64,000 nucleotides of DNA from Iamia majanohamensis. Lineage in GTDB: Bacteria; Actinomycetota; Acidimicrobiia; Acidimicrobiales; Iamiaceae. A model generated the notes under the pieces. The model searched no databases. It saw only the letters and a list, made by a program, of their open reading frames with translations, and was not told where the DNA came from. Where the stretch lies: contig NZ_CP116942.1 in NCBI RefSeq assembly GCF_028532485.1, positions 1,488,001 through 1,552,000 on the forward strand. Reading direction: 5' to 3'. How positions within the stretch are numbered: position 1 is the stretch's first letter; each line of letters starts with the position of its first letter. A program made the position numbers and the translations under genes. Positions 7,311 through 16,310 of the stretch are shown in pieces.

Positions 7311-9181
7311 CGGCGCCGGTCGCCGCGGCGCGCCCGCAGGACGCCTCCTCGGCCGCGTCCTCCCTCACCACCGTCGGCGACGGGTGGCACCTGCTGCGGG
7401 CCGAGCTGTGGCGGCGCAAGGTGGGCCTGGGCGCCGGCGTGCTCGCCGGCCTGGTCTGGACCGGGGGGCGGGTCAGCATCCCGACGCTGGTGCAGCGGGC
7501 CATCGACCAGGGCATCGACGTGGGCGACGAGGCCGCCGTCGTCCGGTACTCGATCCTCATCGGCCTGGTCGCGACCCTCACCGCCCTCACCACCGGCCTG
7601 CGCCGCTACCTCGCCTTCCGCGAGGCCCGCCACGCCGAGGCCTCGCTCCGCGACCGCCTCTTCGCCCACCTGGTGCGCCTCTCGTTCCCGTTCCACGACC
7701 GCAGCCCCACCGGGCAGCTGCTGAGCCGGGCCAACCTCGACCTCCAGCAGGTCCAGAACCTCGTCGTGCTGGTGCCGCTCACCCTGGCCAACGTCCTCAC
7801 CGTCGCCGCGACCGCGGTGATCCTGGCCCGCATCGACCTGGGGCTGACCGTCCTCGCCCTCGGCGTCCTGCCGTTCGTGGTGGTGGTGACCCGCCGGTTC
7901 AGCACCCGGCTGTTCCCCACCATGATGCGGGTCCAGCAGGAGTCGGCCGAGCTGGCCGGCGTGGTCGAGGAGTCCGTCGCCGGGGTGCGGGTGGTCAAGG
8001 GCTTCGGCGCCGAGCGGGTGCAGGCGGCCCGCCTGGCCCTCGAGGCCGACGACCTCTACGGCGCCTCCATGGACGCCGCCCGGGTCCGGTCCCGCAACGT
8101 CCCCTGGCTCGAGCTGCTGCCCAACGTGGGGCTCATCGTGGTCCTCGCCTACGGGGGCCACCTGGTCATCGACGGCGGCCTGACCATCGGCGAGCTGGTG
8201 GCGTTCAACGCCTACGTCGCCCTGCTCGTGACCCCGCTGCGGATGCTCGGCTTCATCGTGGCCGTGGCCCAGCGGGCCATGGCCGCGGCCCAGCGGGTCG
8301 ACGCCCTCATGGCCACCGAGGTCGAGGTGGCCGAGTCCGACGACCCCACCCCCCTCCCGGGCGACGGCGAGCTCGGCCGGGTGCGCTTCCGCGACGTCGG
8401 CTTCGGCTACGTCGACGGCGCCCCGGTGCTCGACGGCTTCGACCTCGAGATCCCGCCGGGGCAGTCCGTCGCCGTGGTGGGCGCGACCGGCAGCGGCAAG
8501 TCGACCGTCGCCCGCCTGCTGTGCCGCTTCTACGACGTGGAGCGCGGCGCGGTGGCCCTCGACGGCGTCGACGTCCGCCACCTCACCCTGGCCGACCTGC
8601 GCCAGGCCGTGGGCCTGGTGTTCGAGGACACCTTCCTCTTCAGCGACACCCTCGCCGGCAACATCGCCTTCTCCCACCCGGACGCGCCCCCGGAGGACAT
8701 CGAGCGGGCCGCCCGCCTGGCCGGTGCCCACGAGTTCATCTCCGGGCTGCCCGAGGGCTACGCCACGGTGGTGGGGGAGCGGGGCTACTCGCTCTCCGGC
8801 GGCCAGCGCCAGCGCGTGGCCATCGCCCGGGCGATCCTCGCCGACCCCCGCGTGCTCGTGCTCGACGACGCCACCAGCGCCGTCGACCCCACCAAGGAGC
8901 ACGAGATCCGGGGCGCGCTGGGCGAGGTCATGCGCGGCCGCACCACCATCGTCATCGCCCACCGCCCGGCCACCATCGCCCTGGCCGAGCGGGTCGTCCT
9001 CGTCGACGGGGGCCGGGTCGTGGCCGACGGGACCCACGAGGGCCTGCTGCGCTCCGACGCCCGCTACCGGGAGGTGCTGGCGACCGTCGCCGCCGAGGCC
9101 GCGCGGGCCGAGGCGGCCGCCGAGGACGCGGAGGACGAGGCCGACGACGGGTCGCTGCCGATCGGGGGTGGGGGCTCGTGA
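7307..9181 (+). CDS. ABC exporter half-transporter, degenerate-site subunit
   Basis: A 624-residue half-transporter with about six membrane helices (roughly 45-330) followed by a nucleotide-binding domain. Walker A is GATGSGKS at 392-399, the signature LSGGQ at 496-500, and Walker B ends LDD with Asp521 where the catalytic Glu is expected. The Q-loop reads VFED in place of the usual Gln. These substitutions are typical of the impaired subunit of heterodimeric ABC exporters. The GTG at 7307 is preferred because the upstream extension overlaps the divergent acyltransferase gene. It overlaps the next gene by 1 nt (TGATG), so the two are translated together. The substrate is unknown. Confidence 0.85.
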   Translation: MTAPVAAARPQDASSAASSLTTVGDGWHLLRAELWRRKVGLGAGVLAGLVWTGGRVSIPTLVQRAIDQGIDVGDEAAVVRYSILIGLVATLTALTTGLRRYLAFREARHAEASLRDRLFAHLVRLSFPFHDRSPTGQLLSRANLDLQQVQNLVVLVPLTLANVLTVAATAVILARIDLGLTVLALGVLPFVVVVTRRFSTRLFPTMMRVQQESAELAGVVEESVAGVRVVKGFGAERVQAARLALEADDLYGASMDAARVRSRNVPWLELLPNVGLIVVLAYGGHLVIDGGLTIGELVAFNAYVALLVTPLRMLGFIVAVAQRAMAAAQRVDALMATEVEVAESDDPTPLPGDGELGRVRFRDVGFGYVDGAPVLDGFDLEIPPGQSVAVVGATGSGKSTVARLLCRFYDVERGAVALDGVDVRHLTLADLRQAVGLVFEDTFLFSDTLAGNIAFSHPDAPPEDIERAARLAGAHEFISGLPEGYATVVGERGYSLSGGQRQRVAIARAILADPRVLVLDDATSAVDPTKEHEIRGALGEVMRGRTTIVIAHRPATIALAERVVLVDGGRVVADGTHEGLLRSDARYREVLATVAAEAARAEAAAEDAEDEADDGSLPIGGGGS

Positions 9182-10971
9182 TGCCCGGCGCCGCGGTCAC
9201 CGAGGAGGACCGCCTCGACGCCAAGGCCGCCGGCCAGGTGATGCGCCGGGCGGCCCGCACCATGGGGCCCTACCGGGCCCGGCTCTGGCTCGCCCTCGGC
9301 CTGCTCGTCACCTTCACCCTCTGCACCATCGCCGGGCCCTACCTCGTCCGGTACGGCATCGACCACGGCATCCGGGACGGCGACGGCGGCGCCCTCGACC
9401 TGGCCGTCGGGGCCTACGTCGCCGTGGCCATGGTCGGGTTCTTCGTCAACCGGGCCCAGATCGTGGTCATCTCCCAGGTGGGGGAGGGCTTCCTGCGCGA
9501 CATGCGCAACCGGGTCTTCGACCACCTCATGCGCCTGTCGATGCCCTTCTACGACCGCGAGAAGGCCGGCGTGGTGGTGTCCCGGATGACCTCCGACATC
9601 GACTCGATGCAGGAGCTGGTGCAGCAGGGGCTGCTGCAGTTCGTGTCCAGCATCCTGCTGATCGTCCTCACCCTCGTGCTGCTGGCCCTCACCTCGTGGG
9701 AGCTGCTGCTCGTCGTCGCCATCCCGATGCCCTTCGTGATCCTGGCCAGCATCCGGTTCCAGCGCGACTCCAACCAGGCCTACCTCACCGTGCGCGACCG
9801 CATCGGCCTCATGCTCTCGCACCTCCAGGAGGGGCTGAGCGGCGTCCGGGTCATCCAGGCCTACGGCCGGGAGACGGTCGAGACCGACCGCTTCGCCCAC
9901 CGGAACAAGACGCTCTACCGGGCCCACATGCGGTCGGTCTGGATCCAGGCCTGGTACCTGCCGGTGATCGAGCTGGCCGGCACCGGGGCCACCGCGCTCG
10001 TGGTGTTCGTGGGCGGTCGCCTCGTCATCGAGGACAGCCTCACCGTCGGCACCGTGGCCCTCTTCGTGCTGTCGCTGTCGAACCTCTTCGACCCCGTCCA
10101 GCAGCTCTCCCAGCTGTTCAACCAGGTGCAGTCCGGCGGGGCCGGGCTGAAGAAGCTCTACGAGCTGCTCGACACCGACGTCGACGTGCCCGAGGCACCC
10201 GACGCCGTGGCCCTGCCCGCGGCCGGGGCCATCGCCGTCGCCGGCGTGGGCTTCGCCTACCGCCCCGACCTCGACCCCGTGCTGCGCGACGTCGACCTCA
10301 CCGTCGCCACGGGGGAGCGCCTGGCCCTGGTCGGCCCGACCGGGGCCGGGAAGTCGACGCTGGCCAAGCTGGTGGCCCGCTACTACGACCCCACCGACGG
10401 CACCGTCTCCTTCGGCGGCGTCGACCTCCGCCGGGCCACCTCGGACTCGCTCCGGCAGCGCATCGCGGTGGTGCCCCAGGAGGGGTTCCTCTTCAACGGC
10501 ACGATCCGCGACAACGTGCGGGTGGCCCGGGCCGAGGCCAGCGACGAGGAGGTCGAGGCCGCCCTCGACGCCCTCGGGGTGCGCGACCGCTTCGAGGCCC
10601 TGCCCGAGGGGCTGGAGACCGAGGTGCGCGAGCGGGGCAGCCGCCTGTCGGCCGGGGAGAAGCAGCTGGTGTCGATGGCCCGCGCCGCCCTGGCCGACCC
10701 CACCGTGCTGGTCCTCGACGAGGCCACCTCCAGCCTCGACCCCGGCACCGAGGCGGTGGTGGAGGACGCGGTCGAGCGGCTCATGGAGGGCCGCACCACC
10801 ATCGTCATCGCCCACCGCCTGTCCACCGCGGCCCGGGCCGACCGCGTGGGCGTCGTCGACGACGGCCGCCTCGTCGAGCTGGGCTCCCACGACGAGCTCC
10901 TCGCCCTCGAGGGCGGCCGCTACCGGGCCCTCTACGCGGCCTGGACCGCCGGCCTGGCCGCCACCGCCTGA
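9181..10971 (+). CDS. ABC exporter half-transporter, catalytic-site subunit
   Basis: A 596-residue partner of the preceding gene with the same layout of a six-helix membrane domain and an NBD. Walker A is GPTGAGKS (385-392), the Q-loop is VVPQEGFLFNG with Gln intact, and Walker B ends LDE with catalytic Glu514. The signature motif is LSAGE (489-493) rather than LSGGQ. Because composite sites pair one subunit's Walker motifs with the other's signature, the heterodimer would have one consensus site (this Walker A/B with LSGGQ of the partner) and one degenerate site. The substrate (lipid, peptide or drug) cannot be told. Confidence 0.88.
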   Translation: MPGAAVTEEDRLDAKAAGQVMRRAARTMGPYRARLWLALGLLVTFTLCTIAGPYLVRYGIDHGIRDGDGGALDLAVGAYVAVAMVGFFVNRAQIVVISQVGEGFLRDMRNRVFDHLMRLSMPFYDREKAGVVVSRMTSDIDSMQELVQQGLLQFVSSILLIVLTLVLLALTSWELLLVVAIPMPFVILASIRFQRDSNQAYLTVRDRIGLMLSHLQEGLSGVRVIQAYGRETVETDRFAHRNKTLYRAHMRSVWIQAWYLPVIELAGTGATALVVFVGGRLVIEDSLTVGTVALFVLSLSNLFDPVQQLSQLFNQVQSGGAGLKKLYELLDTDVDVPEAPDAVALPAAGAIAVAGVGFAYRPDLDPVLRDVDLTVATGERLALVGPTGAGKSTLAKLVARYYDPTDGTVSFGGVDLRRATSDSLRQRIAVVPQEGFLFNGTIRDNVRVARAEASDEEVEAALDALGVRDRFEALPEGLETEVRERGSRLSAGEKQLVSMARAALADPTVLVLDEATSSLDPGTEAVVEDAVERLMEGRTTIVIAHRLSTAARADRVGVVDDGRLVELGSHDELLALEGGRYRALYAAWTAGLAATA

Positions 10972-10996
10972 CCCCGTCACGAAGCCGCGACCCCGG

Positions 10997-11013
10997 CGGG
11001 CGCTGTGCGCCCG
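10997..11013. terminator. Short hairpin between convergent genes
   Basis: A 7-bp stem, cgggcgc / gcgcccg, with a TGT loop lies in the 71-nt gap between the ABC operon and the convergent YceH-nitrobindin gene. It has no U-tract, as is common for actinobacterial terminators, and could serve both strands. Confidence 0.4.
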
Positions 11014-11042
11014 GGATCACTGCCGTTCCCGGGGGGTGGGGA

Positions 11043-12116
11043 TCAGGCGCGGCGGAGGGTGGCGTGGAGGTGGTGGGTGAGGGGCTCGCCGACCGCGGCC
11101 ATGGCCAGGTCGTAGGTGAGGACGTCGCCCTCGACGCGGTAGGTGCGCTCGGTGGCGGTCACCTCCTTGGCCGTCGGGGTCCCGACGACGGTCTCGGACA
11201 CCAGCGCGACCTCGACCCCGGTGGCGCCCACCTCGACCAGGCCTGCGCACGTCTCCGCCACGCCCGGCGCGCCGGCCACGACCAGCTCCACCGCGCCGTC
11301 GCCGACCCGGCGCAGGAAGCCGCTCTCGGCGTGGAGCCCCCGCCCGTCGTCGCTCGCGGTGGTGGTCGAGCGGTAGGCGAGCACCGGCTTGCCCGCGACG
11401 GGGACGAGCTCGATGCGCTCGTGGTAGGAGAAGCCGTCGATGGTGGGGTAGTGGCCCTGCCCCGAGCCGGTCCACCTGCCGGCCAGGGGCGCCAGCTCGC
11501 GGTGGACGGCGGGGTCGGGTGCCGGAGCCGCGGTGCCGCCCTCCGGTGACGGGCCGCCGCCGGCCGCGGTCGTCGCCCCGTCCGCGCCGGCCGTCGTGCC
11601 CCCGGTGGGGTCGGCGGGCTCGCCGGCGAGGAGGTGGGCCCAGCGGGCGTCGCGCTGGCCCGGCGCCCGGGGCAGCAGCCGCACGAGGGGCTCGCCCCAG
11701 CCGGCCATGTCCTCCAGGGTGGCCTCCACCTCGCCGGCGTCGGCGAAGGGGTGGATGCGCTCGGTGCGCACCTTCAGCTCCTGGGGCGTCTGCGGCCCCC
11801 GGAGGAGCAGGACGGTGAGCACCGCCCGCTGCGGGTCGTCGACGGTGAGGGCGTCCTGGGCCACCTGGCGGTACTTGACGACCCGGCTGCCGGTGGTGGG
11901 CAGCACCTTGCGCACCAGGTGCTGGGCCTTGAGGCGGTCGAGGGCGGCCTCGACCTGGTGCTCGGAGAGGTCGGTGACCGGGTCGCGGCTCGACGACTGG
12001 TTGCACGCGGTGACCAGGCCGTTGAGGGTCATGGGGTAGGTGGCGGGCACGGTGCGCTCCTTCTCCAGGAGGCTGCCGAGCACCCGCACCTCCGCCGGGG
12101 AGAGCACCAGGTCCAC
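11043..12116 (-). CDS. YceH (DUF480) - nitrobindin fusion protein
   Basis: The 357-residue product joins two families. Residues about 1-155 are a YceH/DUF480 tandem winged-helix unit, recognisable from LSPAEVRVLGSLLEKE and YPMTLNGLVTACNQ. After an Ala/Gly/Thr/Pro linker (about 160-203), residues 205-357 are a nitrobindin-like beta-barrel with LAGRWTGSGQGHYPTI, GLHAESGFLRR, TAKEVT and a C-terminal THHLHATLRR, where a His (probably 349) corresponds to the heme ligand. Nitrobindins bind heme b and react with NO or peroxynitrite; YceH function is unknown. The fusion suggests a heme- or redox-sensing regulator, which is inference. The start is GTG. Confidence 0.82.
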   Translation of the reverse strand: MDLVLSPAEVRVLGSLLEKERTVPATYPMTLNGLVTACNQSSSRDPVTDLSEHQVEAALDRLKAQHLVRKVLPTTGSRVVKYRQVAQDALTVDDPQRAVLTVLLLRGPQTPQELKVRTERIHPFADAGEVEATLEDMAGWGEPLVRLLPRAPGQRDARWAHLLAGEPADPTGGTTAGADGATTAAGGGPSPEGGTAAPAPDPAVHRELAPLAGRWTGSGQGHYPTIDGFSYHERIELVPVAGKPVLAYRSTTTASDDGRGLHAESGFLRRVGDGAVELVVAGAPGVAETCAGLVEVGATGVEVALVSETVVGTPTAKEVTATERTYRVEGDVLTYDLAMAAVGEPLTHHLHATLRRA

Positions 12117-12181
12117 GCCGGCACCCTACGGCGGGCTCCTGGCGGCGCGCTCACATCGGGGCGGCCCCCTCCGATGGGCCG

Positions 12182-13405
12182 GTGATGACACGGCGCCTCC
12201 CCCTCCGCGTCTCCGGTGCGCTCGTCGCCCTGGTGACCCTTCTCTCCCTCGTCGCCTGCACGCCCGACGAGGCGACCTTCCGGGGCCACGGCTACGGCCA
12301 CGGCCGGGGGATGAGCCAGTGGGGCGCCCTCGGCTACGCCGTCGACCACGGCTGGAGCGGCACCCAGATCCTGGACCACTACTACCGGGGCACCACCACC
12401 TGGGAGGTGGCCCCGTCCACCCAGCGGGTGTACCTGATGGGCTCCGACGGCCAGGAGCTGGTGGTGACCCAGGACCAGGGCCGCCTGCGGGTCGACGGCC
12501 ACGGCGGCGAGGTCGGCTCGGTCCGGGTCCTGCGCCTGTCGGCCACCCACTACCGGCTCTACCGCGGCGCCGGGGGCTGCACCGGGCCGTGGACCTTCGT
12601 GGCCGACGTGCCCGCCGACGACGTGGAGGTGCGCTCGGCGGTGGACGCGGGCGAGGACCCCTCGCTCATGCTCCAGCGCTGCACGACGGGGGGCACCCGC
12701 TACTACCGGGGGTCGCTGCGGCTGGTCCGGGGCCGGGGCTCGGTCGTCACCGTGAACCAGGTCGGCACCGAGGACATGGTCCGGGGGATCGTGCCCCGCG
12801 AGGTCTCGCCCTCGTGGGCCGACGCCGGGGGCGGCAAGGGCCTCAACGCGGTGCGGGCCCAGGCCCTCGCCGCCCGCTCCTACGCCCTCGCCGGCGACAC
12901 CCGGTGGGCGCCCTACGCCACCACCTGCGACTCGACGTACTGCCAGGCCTACGAGGGCTACGGCTTCCGCCCCACGGGCTCGGGTGCCATCCAGATGAAC
13001 GAGGACCGCCGCACCGACCGGGCCGTGCGCGACACCACCGACCAGGTCCGGGTGTTCGCCGACGGGCGCATCGCGGCCACCGAGTTCAGCTCGTCGTCGG
13101 GCGGGTGGACCAAGGCCGGGGCCTTCCCCGCCGTCGTCGACGAGGGCGACGACATCGCCGCCAACCCGCACCACGACTGGGCCGTGACCCTCACCCGGGC
13201 CCAGATCGAGACGGCCTTCGACCGGTGGGCCGGGCGTGACCTGGGCACGTGGAACGGCTTCGACCAGTATGTGCGGGACGGCCGCGGCGACATGGGGGGA
13301 CGGGTCGTGAGGATGACGGTCCGCTTCTCCGGCGGCGACATCACGGTCAGCGGCGACCAGGTGCGCTCCATCCTCGGCCTCCGCTCCGACTGGTTCACCG
13401 CATGA
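12182..13405 (+). CDS. SpoIID/LytB-domain lipoprotein
   Basis: A 407-residue exported protein. The N-terminus has Arg residues, a hydrophobic core and the lipobox LVAC (Cys26), so membrane anchoring by lipid is likely. The mature part begins with FRGHGYGHGRGMSQWGA, the conserved start of the SpoIID/LytB domain, and contains GIVPREVSPSWA and ALAARSYAL, all typical. SpoIID proteins are peptidoglycan lytic enzymes or amidase enhancers. Here it is a vegetative envelope protein, since nothing else suggests sporulation. The start may be GTG 12182 or the ATG one codon later (12185). The next gene, 59 nt downstream, is also exported. Confidence 0.85.
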   Translation: MMTRRLPLRVSGALVALVTLLSLVACTPDEATFRGHGYGHGRGMSQWGALGYAVDHGWSGTQILDHYYRGTTTWEVAPSTQRVYLMGSDGQELVVTQDQGRLRVDGHGGEVGSVRVLRLSATHYRLYRGAGGCTGPWTFVADVPADDVEVRSAVDAGEDPSLMLQRCTTGGTRYYRGSLRLVRGRGSVVTVNQVGTEDMVRGIVPREVSPSWADAGGGKGLNAVRAQALAARSYALAGDTRWAPYATTCDSTYCQAYEGYGFRPTGSGAIQMNEDRRTDRAVRDTTDQVRVFADGRIAATEFSSSSGGWTKAGAFPAVVDEGDDIAANPHHDWAVTLTRAQIETAFDRWAGRDLGTWNGFDQYVRDGRGDMGGRVVRMTVRFSGGDITVSGDQVRSILGLRSDWFTA

Positions 13406-13464
13406 CCGACCCCACCGTCGCCCGCCTCCACCGCCCGCCCCGGGCCTGACCCCCGCGAGGACCC

Positions 13465-15660
13465 GTGCCCACCGCTCGCCTGCCCCGTCCCCCCGCCGCC
13501 CGGACGACCGTCCGGGCCCTGGTCGCGCTGGTCCTCGCCGTCGTGCTCGCCGCCGGCGTGGTCCCCGGCCCCGGGCGCTCGCTCGCGCCCGAGCCGGCCG
13601 GCGCCCAGACGACCCTGCGGGGCATCCGCAACGTGGACGTGCGGCTCGACACCCTGACGGTCCCGACCGGGTCCTCGGAGTACAAGTCCTCGCCCGCCCT
13701 GGCCGACCTCGACGGCGACGACCGGCCCGAGGTGGTGGTCGCCGCCCCCAACGGCACCGTCACCGCCTTCCGCGTGGCCGACGGGGGCGTGCGGTGGCGC
13801 CGCTCCCTGGGCCGGACCGCCATCCAGGCCTCCCCGGTCGTCACCGACGTCGACAACGACGGGCGGGTGGACGTGGTGGTCGCGACCATGGACGGTCGGG
13901 TCCTGCTCCTCGACGGCCAGAGCGGCGGGGTGAAGCGGACCTTCCGCCAGGGCGCGCCCCTCTTCTGCCCGGCGGGGGTCGACTGCCGGCCCGACGGCTT
14001 CTACGCCACCCCCGTGGTGGCCGACGTCAACGGCGACGGCCGCAAGGACATCGTCGCCCCCAGCTACGACCACACCGTCTACGCGTGGAGCTGGGGCGGC
14101 ACCCTCCTGTGGCGCTCGTACCTCTACGACACCCTGTGGTCCTCGCCCGCCGCCGTCGACCTCGACAAGAACGGGACCACCGAGATCGTCCTCGGCGGCG
14201 ACATCTACGCCGGCAACCCGCTGGGGCTGCCCCAGGGCGGTCTCCTCTGGGTGCTGAACGGGCGCAACGGCGCCCGCTTCCCCGGCTACCCGCGCTCCCT
14301 GCCGGGCCAGACCATCTGGTCGTCGCCGGCCATCGCCGACATCGACGGCGACACCCGCCCCGACGTCGTGGTGGGCACGGGCACCAACGGCCCCTTCGGC
14401 GACGGCGCCGCGGCGCGCCGGCTCTGGGGCTTCACCCTGGCCGACCGGCGCGACCTGCCCGGCTGGCCGGTCAGCATGCCCGGGCGGGTGGTGAACCAGC
14501 CCGCGGTGGGCGACATCGACAACGACGGCCGTCCCGAGGTGGTGGCCGGGACCGAGGGGGGCTACGTCGTGGCCCTGGAGCACGACGGGGCCCGGAAGTG
14601 GGCCACGTGCAACTACTCCTCGACCTCCCAGTGCCCGGGCTCGCCCAACCTGCCCACCCACGGAGGGGTGGCCATCGCCGACGTCGACGACGACGGCAAC
14701 CAGGAGGTCATCTCCGCCCTGTCGCCCCGGCTGCGGGTGTACCGGGGCTACGACCGCCAGCTCGAGGCCGACCACCTCCTCACCGACTACGGCACCCTCG
14801 GTCCCACCTCGGTGGCGGCCATCGGGGAGATCAACGGCTCGACCGTGATCGCCCAGTCGTACTTCTACCGGGTGGGCGGCCACGGCGGACAGGCCCGCGC
14901 CGGCGACCTGGTGCGGACGACCCTGCTCACGACCGACCGGCCCCTCTGCGCCGAGGACTGGCCCGGGTTCAAGCGCGGCCCGGCCCGCGACTCGTTGGTG
15001 CCGCCCCGCCCGCCGTGGAACCCGTTCCCGTGCGCGCGGCCCTTCGTGGCCCAGCAGTACCGCGACCTGCTCGGCCGCGAGCTCGACACCGCCGGGGCCA
15101 CCTTCTGGGCCGGGCGGCTGCGCACCACGTGGTCGGGGGCCCGGGTGGTGGCCGGGTTCCTGAACAGCGGCGAGTTCGGCGTCGTCGCCGCGCCGGTCAG
15201 CCGCCTCCACCTGGGGCTGAAGGGCGGTCCGCCGATCGACGGGGCCGAGGTCCGTGACCAGATGCAACGCCTCCGCGACGGCGAGTCGCTGGCATCCATC
15301 GCCGAGGGGATCCTGGCGTCGGGCCCGTGGGCCCGGGAGACCGACGACCAGCTGGTGACCCGCGCCTACTTCACCCTGCTGCGCCGCGCCGCGACCGCGT
15401 CCGAGCGGTCCGCGGCCCTCGCCGCCATCACGGCCCGGGGCCGGGCCGCCTGGTACGCGGACCTGTCCCAGACCACCGAGGCCCGCACCAAGACCGACGA
15501 CCGGGTGCAGGTCATCATGATCTACGTCGGGCTCCTGGCCCGGGGCCCGGACCAGGGGGGCTGGGACTACTGGGCGCCGCGGGCCGAGACCGGCACCCCG
15601 GTGCAGCGGCTCATCTCCCTGTTCCTCAACTCCGGGGAGTACAGGAACCGGGTCCTCTGA
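13465..15660 (+). CDS. Exported FG-GAP/VCBS repeat protein with C-terminal DUF4214
   Basis: A 731-residue secreted protein. A signal peptide (hydrophobic about 17-35, Ala-rich cleavage near AGA-QTT) is followed by at least seven calcium-loop repeats of the DxDxDG type, including ADLDGDDRPEVVV, TDVDNDGRVDVVV, ADVNGDGRKDIVA, ADIDGDTRPDVVV and GDIDNDGRPEVVA. These should form a seven-bladed propeller. From about residue 525 onward are two DUF4214-like helical modules (FVAQQYRDLLGRELDTAG and YVGLLARGPDQGGWDYW). Both families are associated with surface adhesion and matrix proteins; the ligand is unknown. A strong hairpin follows the stop codon. The start is GTG. Confidence 0.85.
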   Translation: MPTARLPRPPAARTTVRALVALVLAVVLAAGVVPGPGRSLAPEPAGAQTTLRGIRNVDVRLDTLTVPTGSSEYKSSPALADLDGDDRPEVVVAAPNGTVTAFRVADGGVRWRRSLGRTAIQASPVVTDVDNDGRVDVVVATMDGRVLLLDGQSGGVKRTFRQGAPLFCPAGVDCRPDGFYATPVVADVNGDGRKDIVAPSYDHTVYAWSWGGTLLWRSYLYDTLWSSPAAVDLDKNGTTEIVLGGDIYAGNPLGLPQGGLLWVLNGRNGARFPGYPRSLPGQTIWSSPAIADIDGDTRPDVVVGTGTNGPFGDGAAARRLWGFTLADRRDLPGWPVSMPGRVVNQPAVGDIDNDGRPEVVAGTEGGYVVALEHDGARKWATCNYSSTSQCPGSPNLPTHGGVAIADVDDDGNQEVISALSPRLRVYRGYDRQLEADHLLTDYGTLGPTSVAAIGEINGSTVIAQSYFYRVGGHGGQARAGDLVRTTLLTTDRPLCAEDWPGFKRGPARDSLVPPRPPWNPFPCARPFVAQQYRDLLGRELDTAGATFWAGRLRTTWSGARVVAGFLNSGEFGVVAAPVSRLHLGLKGGPPIDGAEVRDQMQRLRDGESLASIAEGILASGPWARETDDQLVTRAYFTLLRRAATASERSAALAAITARGRAAWYADLSQTTEARTKTDDRVQVIMIYVGLLARGPDQGGWDYWAPRAETGTPVQRLISLFLNSGEYRNRVL

Positions 15661-15665
15661 CCGAC

Positions 15666-15696
15666 CCGACGAGGTGGGCCCGGCCCACCTCGTCGG
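15666..15696 (+). terminator. Hairpin terminator, perfect 13-bp stem
   Basis: The arm at 15666-15678 (ccgacgaggtggg) pairs perfectly with 15684-15696 across a 5-nt loop, starting 5 nt after the stop codon of the FG-GAP gene. There is no U-tract. The stability and position make termination the likely role. Confidence 0.7.
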
Positions 15697-15738
15697 CTCC
15701 CTCGTGGTGGGGGAGGACCCTCCCCCGGGCGCGACGAA

Positions 15739-15769
15739 GGGGCCCGGACCAGGGGGAGGTCCGAGCCCC
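15739..15769 (-). terminator. Hairpin terminator for the coiled-coil gene
   Basis: The arms at 15739-15750 (ggggcccggacc) and 15758-15769 pair with one mismatch across a 7-nt loop. It lies 70 nt beyond the stop of the minus-strand gene at 15840 and opposite the previous terminator, as expected for convergent genes. Confidence 0.5.
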
Positions 15770-15839
15770 TCCGGTGCGGCCGGGGGACCGGCCGCAGCGC
15801 CTCCGGCACCCAGGGGGGAGCGCCGGGGGCGGACGGTGG

Positions 15840-16280
15840 TCAGGCGGCGACGGCCTTGCGCACCTGCGTGCGGGCGTCGCGAGCGGTCTCGCGGGCCTGG
15901 GCGCGGGCGTCGCGGGCGGTGGTGCGGGCCTGGGCCACGATCTCGCGGGCCTGCTCGGGGAGCTTGGCCTCGATCTCGTCGAGGAGCGCCTCGACGCGGG
16001 ACTCGACGGCGTCGAGGCGGGCCTCGAGGTCCTTCACCCGGTCGTCCGCGGTGTCGGCGGCGGTGCTCAGGCGGGTGCGGAGCTCGGCGAGGAGGCTCTC
16101 GGCCTCGGCGGTGAGGCGCTCGAGCTGGCCCTTGGCCTCGCCGGCCTGCTCCTTGACCGCCTTGGTCAGCTCCACCCGCTGGACCTGGGCCTTCTGGACG
16201 CCGATCACGCCGAGGCCGACGCCGACGTAGAAGGTGTCCTTGGCGATGCGGGTGAGCTCGTTCGCGGTGATCTCGGGCAT
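15840..16280 (-). CDS. Coiled-coil / apolipoprotein-like hypothetical protein
   Basis: A 146-residue protein with no signal peptide. After a short hydrophobic patch (FYVGVGLGVIGV, about 16-27) the chain is almost entirely predicted amphipathic helix rich in Ala, Glu, Arg and Lys. The last 40 residues are a near-repeat of ARxxARDARxQARETARDAR with 11-residue character, as in apolipoprotein- or phasin-like proteins that lie on membranes or granules. The ATG at 16280 is supported by AGGAG 7 nt upstream; an upstream in-frame start falls inside the promoter. It has its own promoter and operator-like repeat. The function is unknown. Confidence 0.75.
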   Translation of the reverse strand: MPEITANELTRIAKDTFYVGVGLGVIGVQKAQVQRVELTKAVKEQAGEAKGQLERLTAEAESLLAELRTRLSTAADTADDRVKDLEARLDAVESRVEALLDEIEAKLPEQAREIVAQARTTARDARAQARETARDARTQVRKAVAA

Positions 16281-16310
16281 GGTGCGCTCCTGTGGGGGGT
16301 TCGAGGGGAA

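Noticed and set aside
12182-13405. SpoIID-like gene as a sign of sporulation
   Set aside because: SpoIID/LytB domains occur in non-sporulating bacteria as wall enzymes. No other sporulation gene is present.
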